64,000 nucleotides of DNA from Streptomyces yatensis (GCF_018069625.1 NZ_CP072941.1:8866001-8930000), one strand, 5' to 3'; positions 37,079 to 45,609 are shown, counted from the first letter of the stretch. Numbers and translations: made by a program. The notes: generated by a model from the sequence alone, not told the origin.

Positions 37079-37108
37079 GTCCGGTCCGGGGCGGACCCCG
37101 GACCGGAC
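37079..37108 (-). terminator. Intercistronic hairpin between cotB3 and cotB4
   Basis: A perfect 13-bp inverted repeat (37079-37091 with 37096-37108) around a 4-nt loop starts 5 bp after the cotB3 stop. There is no T-run. It may attenuate transcription into cotB4, or protect the upstream mRNA end. The position is clear; the effect is inferred. Confidence 0.6.
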
Positions 37109-37112
37109 GTCG

Positions 37113-38474
37113 TCAGCGTGGCTCGCACACCATGGGCAGCGGGCCGGGTTCGAGCGTCGCCTTCGGCTCGGGGCGCAACGTCGTCCCGGGCACCGGGCGA
37201 AGACGCCACCGACTCGCGATCGTCGCCACGATCAGGGCGGTCTCGGTCAGCGCCAGGACGTCCCCGATGCACTTGTGGCTGCCCGCGCCGAACGGGAGCA
37301 GCGCCCCGCGCGGCACGTCCTTGGCCCGGTCGGGGAGCCAGCGCTCGGGGTCGAACCGCTCGGGTCCGGGGAACAGGTCGGGGTTGTGGTGCAGCGCCTG
37401 GGCGCTGTAGAGGATCATCGTGCCCGCCGGGATGGTCCGCCCGCCGAGGTCGGTCTCGGCCGCCGTGACCCGCATCGCCATCCAGGACGGCGGATACAGC
37501 CGCAGCGACTCGGTGATGACCCCGCGGGTGTACTCCAGGGACGGCAGGTCCTCGAAGGTGGGGATGCGGCCCTCGAGGACCTCGTCGATCTCGGCGTGCA
37601 CTCGCTTCTCCACCTCGGGGTGGGCGCCCAGGAGATGGAAGACGAAGGCGAGCGTCGAGGCGGTGGTCTCGCTCCCGGCGACCAGGAAGGTGACCACCTG
37701 GTCCAGGACCTCGCCGTCGTCCAGCCGCTCGCCGGTCTCGGGGTGTTCGGCGCGCAGCAGCATGGAGAGCAGATCGCCGTGGTCGGCGCCGGAGCGGCGG
37801 CGGTCGCGGATCAGCTCGTCCACGATGCTCCGCAGCCGGGCATTGGCCCGGTCATAGCGGCGGTTGCCCGGGGTGGGGAGCTTCTCCATGATGCCCAAAG
37901 GCGCCATGGTGCGCTTGTAGATGCCGTGCGAGACGATGCGCAGACAGTGGCGCGCCTCGTCGATCGTCGCCTCGTCGATCCCGGTGGAGAACAGCGTCCG
38001 CGCGGCGACCCGCATCAGCAGGGCGTGCATGGTGTCGCCGATGTCCAGCGTCCGCCCCGGCTCCCAGGAGCCGATCGCGGCGCGGGTGTCATCGGCGACC
38101 GCGGCGGTGTAGTCGGCGATCTTCGGAGTGTGGAACGCGGGCTGGATCATCCGCCGCTGGGTGCGGTGGTCCTCGCCCCGGGAGACCGAGAGGCTGTTGC
38201 CGAGCAGCTGCCGCGCCTTCTCGAAGACCCCGCCCTTGTCGAACACACGGGGATTGAGCAGCACTTGGCGGACCAGCTCGGGATGGCAGGCCAGATAGGC
38301 GCGGCTGGGCCCCAGCCTGACCTCCACCAGATCGCCGTGGGCGGGCAGGGACGCCAGGAACTGCAGCGGACGGCGCCAGAGCGCCACGGTGTGTCCCAGC
38401 AGCGGCATCGAGCCGGGCGCCGTGCCGGTGGTCCAGGGGCGCTCCGGCTGTGCGGAGCTCTTCGCGGGAGTCAC
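37113..38474 (-). CDS. cotB3: Cytochrome P450 CotB3 (C-5 hydroxylase of cyclooctat-9-en-7-ol)
   Basis: The 453-aa P450 has AGSETT (266-271), ESLR (322-325) and the haem loop FGAGSHKCIG with Cys402. GTG 38474 is preferred, preceded by GGGAACGGGGA, and lies 14 bp after cotB2. Recalled function: CotB3 hydroxylates cyclooctat-9-en-7-ol to the 5,7-diol. Assignment of B3 against B4 rests on gene order. The enzyme needs ferredoxin and reductase supplied from elsewhere in the genome. Confidence 0.9.
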   Translation of the reverse strand: MTPAKSSAQPERPWTTGTAPGSMPLLGHTVALWRRPLQFLASLPAHGDLVEVRLGPSRAYLACHPELVRQVLLNPRVFDKGGVFEKARQLLGNSLSVSRGEDHRTQRRMIQPAFHTPKIADYTAAVADDTRAAIGSWEPGRTLDIGDTMHALLMRVAARTLFSTGIDEATIDEARHCLRIVSHGIYKRTMAPLGIMEKLPTPGNRRYDRANARLRSIVDELIRDRRRSGADHGDLLSMLLRAEHPETGERLDDGEVLDQVVTFLVAGSETTASTLAFVFHLLGAHPEVEKRVHAEIDEVLEGRIPTFEDLPSLEYTRGVITESLRLYPPSWMAMRVTAAETDLGGRTIPAGTMILYSAQALHHNPDLFPGPERFDPERWLPDRAKDVPRGALLPFGAGSHKCIGDVLALTETALIVATIASRWRLRPVPGTTLRPEPKATLEPGPLPMVCEPR

Positions 38475-38488
38475 GGTTCCCCGTTCCC

Positions 38489-39412
38489 TTACTGAATGCG
38501 GGAGTTGACGTCGTTGACGGCCGTCTTGTAGCGCTTGTTGCTGATGGTCCAGACGAAGTTGCCGTAGATCAGATCGAGGAAGACGTCCTGTGTCAGCCGG
38601 TCGAACACCTTGATGCACTCGATGTCCTCGATCATGTCATCGAGCCGGGCCTGGAAGAACTCCTTGAACGTGGTCTCGTCGCTCACATCGCAGAGCCGGA
38701 AACAGTTGGTGATCTGGCCCAGCGAGACCTCGCGATCATAGGAGTAGAAGTCGTTGACGATGGTGAGTCCGCGGGTGGTCATCCGCGCGGCCAGGCTTGT
38801 CCTGGCGTGTTCGGTGAACTCCGGATGCCGGTAGATCGGGTACGACATCTTCATCCAGAAGTCGACACCGATGTCCGTGACCCGGAAACGGAAATACTGC
38901 TCCGGGGACGTGGTGCACAGCGCCGCCTTGATGGGCGAGTTGCGGAACATATGGTCGCTGGTGACGAAGGCGCGGGCGGCCTCGTACGCGACCTGTGCGT
39001 CCTCGGGGCCGTAGTACTTCTCGCAGATCGCGCGCAGCCGCGGCAGGAAGAGATCGAAGTCATGCAGTGCGGGATCCATGTCGTCCCACACGAATGTCAC
39101 GCAGTTCAGGACGCAGACGGCCTTGAACGCTTCCATGTCCTTGATATGGCGGGGACTCTGGGACCACAGCACCACCCCCATATAGGAGATCCAGCGCTCA
39201 TCGGAAACCGATTTGCCGAGGGGGGCCACCGCCGCGTTGCAGTCGGCTATGACCTCGCGCAGTTCGGCGTCGGTCAATTCGACCTTGGTGGGCCGGGTGA
39301 CGACATGGCGGTCGAACATCTCCTGGAAGCGGCCGGTGCACTCCTCCAGGTACGGGCGGACGCTGCTCCGGCTGATGTCCTGGGCCCCGGCCGTGGAAAG
39401 TCCTGTCGTCAT
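38489..39412 (-). CDS. cotB2: Cyclooctat-9-en-7-ol synthase CotB2 (class I diterpene cyclase)
   Basis: The 307-aa class I terpene synthase begins MTTGLSTAGAQDISRSSVRP and carries the Asp motif D110-D-M-D113 and the NSE motif N220-D-x2-S-x3-E228. Active-site residues known for CotB2 are present at the same numbers (N103, F107, F149, R177, W186, R227). It converts GGPP to the 5-8-5 tricyclic cyclooctat-9-en-7-ol. The ATG overlaps the cotB1 stop (ATGA), so the genes are translationally coupled. From memory it is nearly identical to the S. melanosporofaciens enzyme. Confidence 0.96.
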   Translation of the reverse strand: MTTGLSTAGAQDISRSSVRPYLEECTGRFQEMFDRHVVTRPTKVELTDAELREVIADCNAAVAPLGKSVSDERWISYMGVVLWSQSPRHIKDMEAFKAVCVLNCVTFVWDDMDPALHDFDLFLPRLRAICEKYYGPEDAQVAYEAARAFVTSDHMFRNSPIKAALCTTSPEQYFRFRVTDIGVDFWMKMSYPIYRHPEFTEHARTSLAARMTTRGLTIVNDFYSYDREVSLGQITNCFRLCDVSDETTFKEFFQARLDDMIEDIECIKVFDRLTQDVFLDLIYGNFVWTISNKRYKTAVNDVNSRIQ

Positions 39413-40488
39413 GAGTTCCTCACAGTGGCCATGCGGGCGATCAGCTTCAGCGCGTTGACCGCGTCCGCGGTGAATGGGGCGTCGTCGAGGGCCCGCAGGG
39501 CCTGTGTCCGGCGGTCGTCGATCATCTGCTCGACGGCCTCCCGGGCGGTGGTGGCGGCGAAGATCTCCTGGATGGTCACGGCGTCCCGCTCGTCCAGCCG
39601 CGGATTGCCGATGAGGCTGCGCAACCGCGCCGCCTGGGCGCTGTCGGAGCCGCGCAGGGCGAGCGCTATCAGGGTGGTGTTCTTCCCGGCCCGCAGATCG
39701 TCCAGCTGGGACTTGCCGGTGGACTCCGGATCGCCGTACACGCCCAGCAGGTCGTCGCGGAGCTGGAACGCCTCGCCGAGCGGCAGGGCGTAGGCGGTGA
39801 ACGCCTCCATGGCCTCCGGGCCGGCGCCCGCGATGGCGCCTCCGACGTGCAGCGGACGCTCGATGGTGTACTTGGCGGTCTTGTACCGGTTGACCGTGAG
39901 GGTGGCCTCGACGTCGTCCGTCAGCTCCCCGGTGGCCTGCAGATCGAGGTACTGGCCCAGCATCACCTCGGTGCGCATCTCCGACAGCAGCGGCAGTACG
40001 GCGTCGAACTGGGCGGCGGTGAGGCCGGCCGAGTGCAGCAGCTCGTCCGACCAGGTGAGCGCGAGGTCGCCGAGCAGCACCGCCCCGCTGACCCCGAACC
40101 GCTCGATCTGCTCCGGCCTGCGGTCGGTGGCGCACAGCGCGGCCAGGGTGCGATGGATGGTCGGCCGGCCGCGGCGGGTGTCGCTGTCGTCCATGACGTC
40201 GTCGTGGATCAGCGCGAAGGCGTGGAACATCTCCAGGCAGGCGGCCACCCGGAACACCGCGTCGGTGTCCTCACCGCCGCCGACGGCCTGCCATCCGGTG
40301 ACACACAACAGGGGCCGTATGCGTTTTCCGCCGGACAGGAAATCCTTGAGCAGTCCGGAGAGATACGGCAGATGGTGTTGCGGAGTGGTACGGGCCTTGG
40401 CCGTCAGAAAGTCTTCGAGTACGACGTCCACCGACTCGCGGACGGTATCCGCGTCCAAGCGGCCGGGGCTGAGCGTGGGTGTGGTCAT
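39409..40488 (-). CDS. cotB1: Geranylgeranyl diphosphate synthase CotB1
   Basis: The 359-aa trans-isoprenyl diphosphate synthase has the first Asp-rich motif in LIHDDVMDDSDTRRG (D96, D97, D100), SGGKRIRPLL for IPP binding, and the second motif RDDLLGVYGD. The residues before the first motif (ALIH) fit a C20 product. ATG 40488 has GGAGGAG 8 nt upstream; the open frame to 40611 runs through AT-rich promoter-like DNA. It is the first gene of the operon and supplies GGPP to CotB2. Confidence 0.94.
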   Translation of the reverse strand: MTTPTLSPGRLDADTVRESVDVVLEDFLTAKARTTPQHHLPYLSGLLKDFLSGGKRIRPLLCVTGWQAVGGGEDTDAVFRVAACLEMFHAFALIHDDVMDDSDTRRGRPTIHRTLAALCATDRRPEQIERFGVSGAVLLGDLALTWSDELLHSAGLTAAQFDAVLPLLSEMRTEVMLGQYLDLQATGELTDDVEATLTVNRYKTAKYTIERPLHVGGAIAGAGPEAMEAFTAYALPLGEAFQLRDDLLGVYGDPESTGKSQLDDLRAGKNTTLIALALRGSDSAQAARLRSLIGNPRLDERDAVTIQEIFAATTAREAVEQMIDDRRTQALRALDDAPFTADAVNALKLIARMATVRNS

Positions 40489-41122
40489 GCGACTGACTCC
40501 TCCACGTCGAAAATGTCGATATCCGTTGATTAAGGAGAAGAAAACAGGCACGCGGAAACCCTTGCTTCTCCGGAAAATATGGATTGCCGTCCGCGCTGTG
40601 TGCGGCACCATGAAGGCAGAAGCGGGGGTGCGACCGCTGCCTCATGGTCGATGTGTCGAACGCGCCGCGACGGGCGCGAAGATCAGACGCTCAAGGAACC
40701 ATGAGATCGGCGCGGTCGGGTCATTTCCGCACGTGGAATCCGAGCCGGCCCGCAATGGGGCCCTGGCCGGTGGGACACCCGCGTCGGCATCATCGGTTCG
40801 ATGGATGCCAGGTGCGCGCGGGCACACTCAATTACGCCCATTTATTCCCCCTGAGTGCCGCCGGTCCCCCCACTCGGACATCAGCAGTCTAGACGCAAGA
40901 TCGACGGATTCGGAAGCCCGTTCTGGTATCGCGCCTATCACTTGACGGCCGGGGGCCGGTGAGGTCTCGCCGTGCGCGAGGCGGTCCGAAACGGGCGACT
41001 CGCCCCGTACGCGGCGAGCATCAGTGCAATAAACGGCCCGCAATATTGCGACGGGGGAGTCGTTGAAGGCTGAACGGGGCCCCGCCTTCGTCGGCGGAGC
41101 CCCGTTCAATAGCGGTGCGGTG
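40489..41122. other. Intergenic region upstream of cotB1, no gene seen
   Basis: About 630 bp lies between the cot and dha operons, both on the minus strand. The part nearest cotB1 (40490-40610) is unusually AT-rich and probably holds the cot promoter and leader. A perfect 12-bp palindrome CGCAATATTGCG lies at 41039-41050, and the dhaM terminator at 41072-41107. Short open frames here show no protein family pattern. Confidence 0.6.
41072..41107 (-). terminator. Terminator of the dhaKLM operon
   Basis: A 15-bp stem with one mismatch (41072-41086 with 41093-41107) around the loop TTCGTC begins 15 bp after the dhaM stop. There is no T-run on the minus strand. Confidence 0.75.
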
Positions 41123-41539
41123 TCAGACCTTGCGGTAGTCGTACGCCTCCGAGGCCGCCTGGAGCACCCCGTCCACATCCGCCCCGGTGGAGGCGGTGAC
41201 GAGGGCCGCGACCGCCCCCTCCACGAGCGGCGCGTCCACCAATCGGGTGCCCTCCGGCAGTTCATCGCCCTCGGCCAGCAGCGCCTTGACGGCCAGGACC
41301 GCGCTGCCCAGGTCCACCAGGACGGCCACTCCGGCGCCCCGGTCGACCGCCTGGGCCGCCTCCGCTATGAGCTCCGGACTGGTGCCGAACCCGCCGTCCT
41401 CGGTGCCGCCCGCGGCGCGGACCGGTGCCGCGCCACCGCCGGACAGCCCCTTCGCCATCTCGGCCACCGAGTCCGCCACCGCCGCGCTGTGCGACACCAG
41501 CACTATGCCGACCAGCTTCTTCTCACCCTCGTCGGTCAT
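41123..41539 (-). CDS. dhaM: PTS-dependent dihydroxyacetone kinase, phosphotransferase subunit DhaM
   Basis: The 138-aa EIIA-mannose-like protein has the phosphorylated histidine His17 in GIVLVSHSAAVADSVAEMA and VAVLVDLGSAVLAVKALL. It carries only the first domain of E. coli DhaM, as in actinobacteria. It passes phosphate from HPr to ADP bound on DhaL. The start overlaps the dhaL stop by four bases (ATGA). It is the last gene of the operon. Confidence 0.94.
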   Translation of the reverse strand: MTDEGEKKLVGIVLVSHSAAVADSVAEMAKGLSGGGAAPVRAAGGTEDGGFGTSPELIAEAAQAVDRGAGVAVLVDLGSAVLAVKALLAEGDELPEGTRLVDAPLVEGAVAALVTASTGADVDGVLQAASEAYDYRKV

Positions 41540-42171
41540 CGTGCCGCCTCCGCCAGTGCCGCGATGAGCAGCGCCGACGAGGTGGCGCCCGGGTCCTGAT
41601 GGCCGACGCTGCGCTCACCCAGATAGCTGGCCCTGCCCTTGCGCGCCAGCATGGGCACGGTGGCCAGCGCGCCCTTCTCGGCGGCCTCGCCCGCGGCGGC
41701 GAACGACCCGGTGGCCCCGCCCAGCGCCTCGACGGCGGGAAGCAGCGCGTCCAGCATCGTCTTGTCGCCGGGCGCGGCGCCGCCGAGCTGCGCCACCGCG
41801 TCCACCCCGGCCCGCAGCGCGTCCGCCAGCTGCTGCGGGGTGATCTGCTCGGCGTCGCCGAGCGCCTTTCCGGCCCGCCGCAGCAGCGTTCCGTACAGCG
41901 GTCCGGAGGCCCCGCCCACCTTGGAGATCAGCTGGCGCCCGGCCAGGATGAGCGTGGCCCCGGGCGAGCCGGGCGGCTCCTTCTCCAGCGCCTCGGTCAC
42001 GGCGGCGAAGCCGCGCTGCATATTGGTGCCGTGGTCGGCGTCGCCGATCGCGGAGTCCAGATCGGTGAGGCGGGCCGCCTCACGGCTCACGGACGTGGCC
42101 GCGGCGGTGAGCCAGCGGAGGAAGAAAGGGGTGTCGAGCGTGTCATCGACGGCGGGTTCACTGCTGGACAC
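41536..42171 (-). CDS. dhaL: Dihydroxyacetone kinase, ADP-binding subunit DhaL
   Basis: The 211-aa protein has the metal/nucleotide aspartates in LDSAIGDADHGTNM, the SKVGGASGPLYGT nucleotide loop and PGDKTMLDAL. DhaL holds ADP permanently and phosphorylates dihydroxyacetone bound to DhaK. GTG 42171 is preferred over the longer frame because GGAGG lies upstream and the family starts there. A 58-bp gap separates it from dhaK. Confidence 0.94.
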   Translation of the reverse strand: MSSSEPAVDDTLDTPFFLRWLTAAATSVSREAARLTDLDSAIGDADHGTNMQRGFAAVTEALEKEPPGSPGATLILAGRQLISKVGGASGPLYGTLLRRAGKALGDAEQITPQQLADALRAGVDAVAQLGGAAPGDKTMLDALLPAVEALGGATGSFAAAGEAAEKGALATVPMLARKGRASYLGERSVGHQDPGATSSALLIAALAEAAR

Positions 42172-42229
42172 AGGCGCCTCCTCGGTCGTAGCCAACGGCG
42201 ACAGCGTACGTATCGGGGGCCGGCCGGCC

Positions 42230-43222
42230 TCAGGCACCCCAGCGCAGCCCGGCGGTCCGCACGGGCGCGTCCCACAGCCGCAGGAGGTCCTCGTCGACCT
42301 GGCACAGTGTGATCGAGGCGCCCGCCATGTCGAGTGACGTGACGTAGTTGCCGACGAGCGTACGCGCCACCGCCACCTGCCGCTCGCCGAGTGCCCGGTG
42401 CACCTCGGCGGCGAAGCCGTACAGCTCCAGCTGCGGGGTCGCGCCCATGCCGTTGACCAGGAGCAGCACCGGGTTCTCCGGGCGCAGGTCCTCGACCACC
42501 ACCTGCACCGCGTAGTCGGCGATCTCGTGGGAGGTCATCATCGCCCGCCGCTCACGCCCCGGCTCGCCGTGGATGCCCACGCCCAACTCCAGCTCCCCGG
42601 CGGGCAGTTCGAAGGTGGGGCCGCCCTTGGACGGGGTGGAACAGGGGCTGAGCGCGACGCCGAAGCTGCGCGAGAGCTCGTTCACCCGCCGGGCGATCGA
42701 CTCCACCCGCTCCAGCGGCGCGCCCTCGGCGGCCGCCGCACCCGCGATCTTCTCCACGAACAGAGTGGCCCCGGTGCCGCGCCGGCCCGCCGTGTAGAGG
42801 CTGTCGGTCACCGCCACATCGTCGTTGACCAGGACCTTCGCGACCTGGATGCCCTCGTCCTCGGCGAGCTCGGCGGCCATGTCGAAGTTGAGCACATCGC
42901 CCGTGTAGTTCTTGATGATGAACAGCACGCCCTTGCCGCTGTCCACCGCCGCCGCGGCGCGCACCATCTGGTCCGGCACGGGGGAGGTGAACACCTCGCC
43001 GGGGCAGGCGGCGTCGAGCATGCCGGGTCCCACGAAACCGCCGTGCAGCGGCTCATGTCCCGATCCGCCGCCGGAGACCAGTCCCACCTTGTCCTCGACC
43101 GGCGCGTCCCGCCGGACGATCACCCGGTTCTCGACGTCGACGATCAGTTCGGGGTGGCAGGCGGCCATTCCGCGCAGCGCGTCGGCGACCACCGTCTCGG
43201 GGACGTTGATGAGCATCTTCAT
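42230..43222 (-). CDS. dhaK: Dihydroxyacetone kinase, substrate-binding subunit DhaK
   Basis: The 330-aa protein binds dihydroxyacetone covalently through His218 in GVGIHGEPGRER. Other conserved segments are SGGGSGHEPLHGG and IIKNYTGDVLNF. Together with DhaL and DhaM it converts dihydroxyacetone to DHAP for glycolysis, using phosphoenolpyruvate through the PTS. ATG 43222 starts MKMLINVPETVV as in the family. It is the first gene of dhaKLM; no dedicated DhaS/DhaR-type regulator is adjacent. Confidence 0.95.
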   Translation of the reverse strand: MKMLINVPETVVADALRGMAACHPELIVDVENRVIVRRDAPVEDKVGLVSGGGSGHEPLHGGFVGPGMLDAACPGEVFTSPVPDQMVRAAAAVDSGKGVLFIIKNYTGDVLNFDMAAELAEDEGIQVAKVLVNDDVAVTDSLYTAGRRGTGATLFVEKIAGAAAAEGAPLERVESIARRVNELSRSFGVALSPCSTPSKGGPTFELPAGELELGVGIHGEPGRERRAMMTSHEIADYAVQVVVEDLRPENPVLLLVNGMGATPQLELYGFAAEVHRALGERQVAVARTLVGNYVTSLDMAGASITLCQVDEDLLRLWDAPVRTAGLRWGA

Positions 43223-43364
43223 GGGTGTGTCCGTCCTCCGCCGGATGGGGGCTGTGCACCGCTGCAACAGCCTACGGATCCGTCGCGTCCATGGCACCCC
43301 TTGGACACTGAGCCGGATGGCCTAATAGGACGAAAAAGGTACATAGATATCATATGGTGCGCGC

Positions 43365-45473
43365 ATGGAGAATACTGCCGCACCGGCGGCCGCCGTCCTG
43401 CCCCCGCGCCCCCAGCCACGCCAGCCGCGGCGGTACCGTCGCCCGGCCCCCTGGCTCGGGCTGGTGGCCATCGGGTACGCCCTGGTCCAGCTCGCCATGG
43501 TCATCCCGCACACCGGCCACGCGCTGGGCTGGGACGAGTCCGTGTACGTCTCCCAGGTCGATCCGCGCACCCCGCCCGCGTACTTCAGCGCACCCCGCTC
43601 GCGCGGCGTCAGTCTCCTGGTCGCGCCCCTCGTGGCGGCGACCGACTCCATCCCGGCACTGCGGATCCTGCTCATGCTGCTCTCCGCGGGCGCGCTCTAC
43701 GGCGCCTTCCGGGTCTGGGCCCGGCTGCTGCCCCCGGCCCAGGTCGCCCTGGCCGCGCTGCTCTTCTCCGGACTGTGGATCACCCAGATCAGCGGGCCCG
43801 CGGTGATGCCCAACCTCTGGGTGGCGATCGGCGCCGTCGCCGCCGTCGGCTGGTTCCTCCGCGCGTCGCACGAGACCAACGCCCGCTGGTGGCTGGCCGC
43901 CGTCCTCGCGGGCGTCACCCTGGTGCGCACCCCCGACGGGGGATGGCTCACCCTGCCGCTGCTGATCGGCGCGATCGGGGTGCGCACCTGGCGGCCGGCC
44001 CTGCCCGCGCTGATCGGCGGACCGCTGCTCGGCGCCGCCCAGTGGATCGGCGAGGCGTACGACCGCTTCGGCGGCATCGGCGAGCGGCTGAACATCTCCA
44101 GCGACGTCGAGGGCGGCATGGGCCTCCACTTCAGCGTGGGGGCCGCGCTGCGCAGCCTCAACGGACCTCAGCTGTGCCGCCCCTGCGAGGTGCCGCTGCG
44201 CCACCCGGAGCTGACCGTATGGTGGCTGGCACTGCCCGTGCTGACCCTCCTGTGCGTCCACGCCGCACTGCGCGACCGCCAGGAGCTGCGCCGGGTGCGG
44301 GTGGGGTTGGGCAGACCCGCCGCCCGGCTCCCCGCCGTACCGCTGACCGTGCTGCCCATCGTCTGCGCGGCCACCCTCGCCCTGCCGTATCTGCTGCTCA
44401 TCGGCTACTCCGCACCGCGCTTCCTGATGCCCTCCTACGCGCTGCTGGCGCTGCCGATCGCCGGTCTTGTGTTCCGCGCGGTGCGGGCCGCGCGCTCGCC
44501 GCAGCACCTGGCGGTCGCCCTCGGGGTGGTCATCACCCTCCATCTGGCCAGCCAGTTCGTCATTCTCCACCACACCGCCAAGCAGTCGGACCACACCACC
44601 GGGCGCTATCGCGCCGCCGCGCAGGGGCTGCAGCGGCTGGGGCTGCGGCCGCCCTGTCTGGTGACCGGCGACCGCGCCCTGCCCGTCGCGTACCACGCGG
44701 GCTGCTCCTCCGCGCAGACCAGCGGCAACAACCGGTCCACCACCCTGCCCACGCTGCTGCGCCGCGCCGCCCGTGAACCCACCGCGCTGCTGCTGCGGCG
44801 CGGCCAGGCCCGGCCGCCGTCCTACGCCCGGACCTGGGTCGCCTATCCGCTGCCGGGCACCGAGTGGAACGCGTATCTGCCGCCGGATCAGGCGCGGGAG
44901 TCGGAAGCCGGGAAATCCCGACAGGAGACGTCCGGAAACGGCCCGAGCATGGGCGCCATGACGATGACCTACCCGACCACCAGCTGGGCCGGATTCGCGG
45001 CGGCCGAGCCCGCCTTCGCCGACTGGGCCCAGGACCGCTTCGGCCGCTACCGCCACCATGTGCTGGCCACCCTGCGCCAGGACGGCTCCCCGCGGGTGAC
45101 ACCGCTCGAAGTCACTTTCTCCTCCGGTGAGTTGTGGCTGGGCATGATGCCCGACTCGCGCAAGGCGCTCGACCTGCGCCGCGATCCGCGGTTCTCGGTG
45201 CAGGCCAATCCCGGCCCCGGCGAGGGGCTGACCGAGGGCGATGTGCGGGTGAGCGGACGGGCGGTCGAGGTCACCGACCCCGAGACGGTCGCCCGCTTCG
45301 CCGAGGAGGTCCGGCCGCCCGAACCCTTCCACCTCTACCGCGCCGAGCTGACCGAGGTGGTGCACACCGCCCTGGAGAACGGGGAAATGGTGCTGCGCAC
45401 CTGGCGTCCGGGCCAGCCGGTACAGGTCCTGCGGCGCGGCACCGACGACAGCCCGCCCCGGGTGGAGGGCTGA
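43365..45473 (+). CDS. Polytopic membrane (GT-C-like) protein fused in frame to a PNPOx-like domain
   Basis: This is one uninterrupted 702-aa frame. Residues about 1-520 form an about 10-12-TM protein with GT-C glycosyltransferase features (early acidic loop GHALGWDESVYVSQVDPRTPP; TPDGGWLTLPLLIGA). Residues about 532-702 form a complete pyridoxamine-5'-phosphate-oxidase-like split-barrel protein. The junction (YLPPDQARESEAGKSRQE then MGAMTMTYPTTSW) looks like a lost stop between two genes, and an internal ATG at 44958 could start the second. An AT-rich promoter-like stretch precedes ATG 43365. The substrate is unknown. Confidence 0.75.
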   Translation: MENTAAPAAAVLPPRPQPRQPRRYRRPAPWLGLVAIGYALVQLAMVIPHTGHALGWDESVYVSQVDPRTPPAYFSAPRSRGVSLLVAPLVAATDSIPALRILLMLLSAGALYGAFRVWARLLPPAQVALAALLFSGLWITQISGPAVMPNLWVAIGAVAAVGWFLRASHETNARWWLAAVLAGVTLVRTPDGGWLTLPLLIGAIGVRTWRPALPALIGGPLLGAAQWIGEAYDRFGGIGERLNISSDVEGGMGLHFSVGAALRSLNGPQLCRPCEVPLRHPELTVWWLALPVLTLLCVHAALRDRQELRRVRVGLGRPAARLPAVPLTVLPIVCAATLALPYLLLIGYSAPRFLMPSYALLALPIAGLVFRAVRAARSPQHLAVALGVVITLHLASQFVILHHTAKQSDHTTGRYRAAAQGLQRLGLRPPCLVTGDRALPVAYHAGCSSAQTSGNNRSTTLPTLLRRAAREPTALLLRRGQARPPSYARTWVAYPLPGTEWNAYLPPDQARESEAGKSRQETSGNGPSMGAMTMTYPTTSWAGFAAAEPAFADWAQDRFGRYRHHVLATLRQDGSPRVTPLEVTFSSGELWLGMMPDSRKALDLRRDPRFSVQANPGPGEGLTEGDVRVSGRAVEVTDPETVARFAEEVRPPEPFHLYRAELTEVVHTALENGEMVLRTWRPGQPVQVLRRGTDDSPPRVEG
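44958..45473 (+). other. PNPOx/F420-type split-barrel domain, possible separate CDS by internal start
   Basis: This 171-aa part begins MTMTYPTTSWAGFAAAEPAF and has the flavin/F420-binding split-barrel pattern HHVLATLRQDGSPRVTPLEVTF, SRKALDLRRDPRFSVQANPG and DVRVSGRAVEVTD. It is a complete protein by length. ACAGGAGACG lies about 30 nt upstream, too far for a normal ribosome site. Whether it is made separately or only as part of the fusion cannot be decided here. Confidence 0.6.
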
Positions 45474-45478
45474 GGCCC

Positions 45479-45516
45479 GGGCCGTGGACCGGGTCGACGG
45501 GCCCGGTCCACGGCCC
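45479..45516 (+). terminator. Terminator hairpin after the fused membrane/PNPOx gene
   Basis: A perfect 15-bp stem (45479-45493 with 45502-45516) with an 8-nt loop starts 5 nt after the stop and is followed by a T-rich stretch (TTCCGTATTGTT). Confidence 0.8.
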
Positions 45517-45527
45517 TTCCGTATTGT

Positions 45528-45541
45528 TGGAACACGTTCTA
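45528..45541. promoter_or_regulatory. KstR-type operator TGGAACACGTTCTA
   Basis: The 14-mer fits the mycobacterial/rhodococcal KstR consensus TnnAACnnGTTnnA exactly. It lies 68 bp upstream of an acyl-CoA dehydrogenase start, just past a terminator, in promoter position. KstR is the repressor of cholesterol/steroid and fatty-acid catabolic genes. Functional assignment is inference; no kstR gene is in the window. Confidence 0.5.
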
Positions 45542-45609
45542 CCGTGCCCCTCGATCCCAGGACGCTCCCAGACCGCCGTCACGGCGCACGCGAGACTCCA
45601 GGAGGGGCC

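Noticed and set aside
39413..40135. Long N-terminal extension of the CotB2 frame
   Set aside because: It overlaps cotB1 in another frame; the known CotB2 start MTTGLSTAG with ATGA coupling is at 39412.
41039..41050. Palindrome CGCAATATTGCG
   Set aside because: It lies beyond the 3' end of the dha operon and 550 bp from cotB1; no clear regulatory role can be argued.
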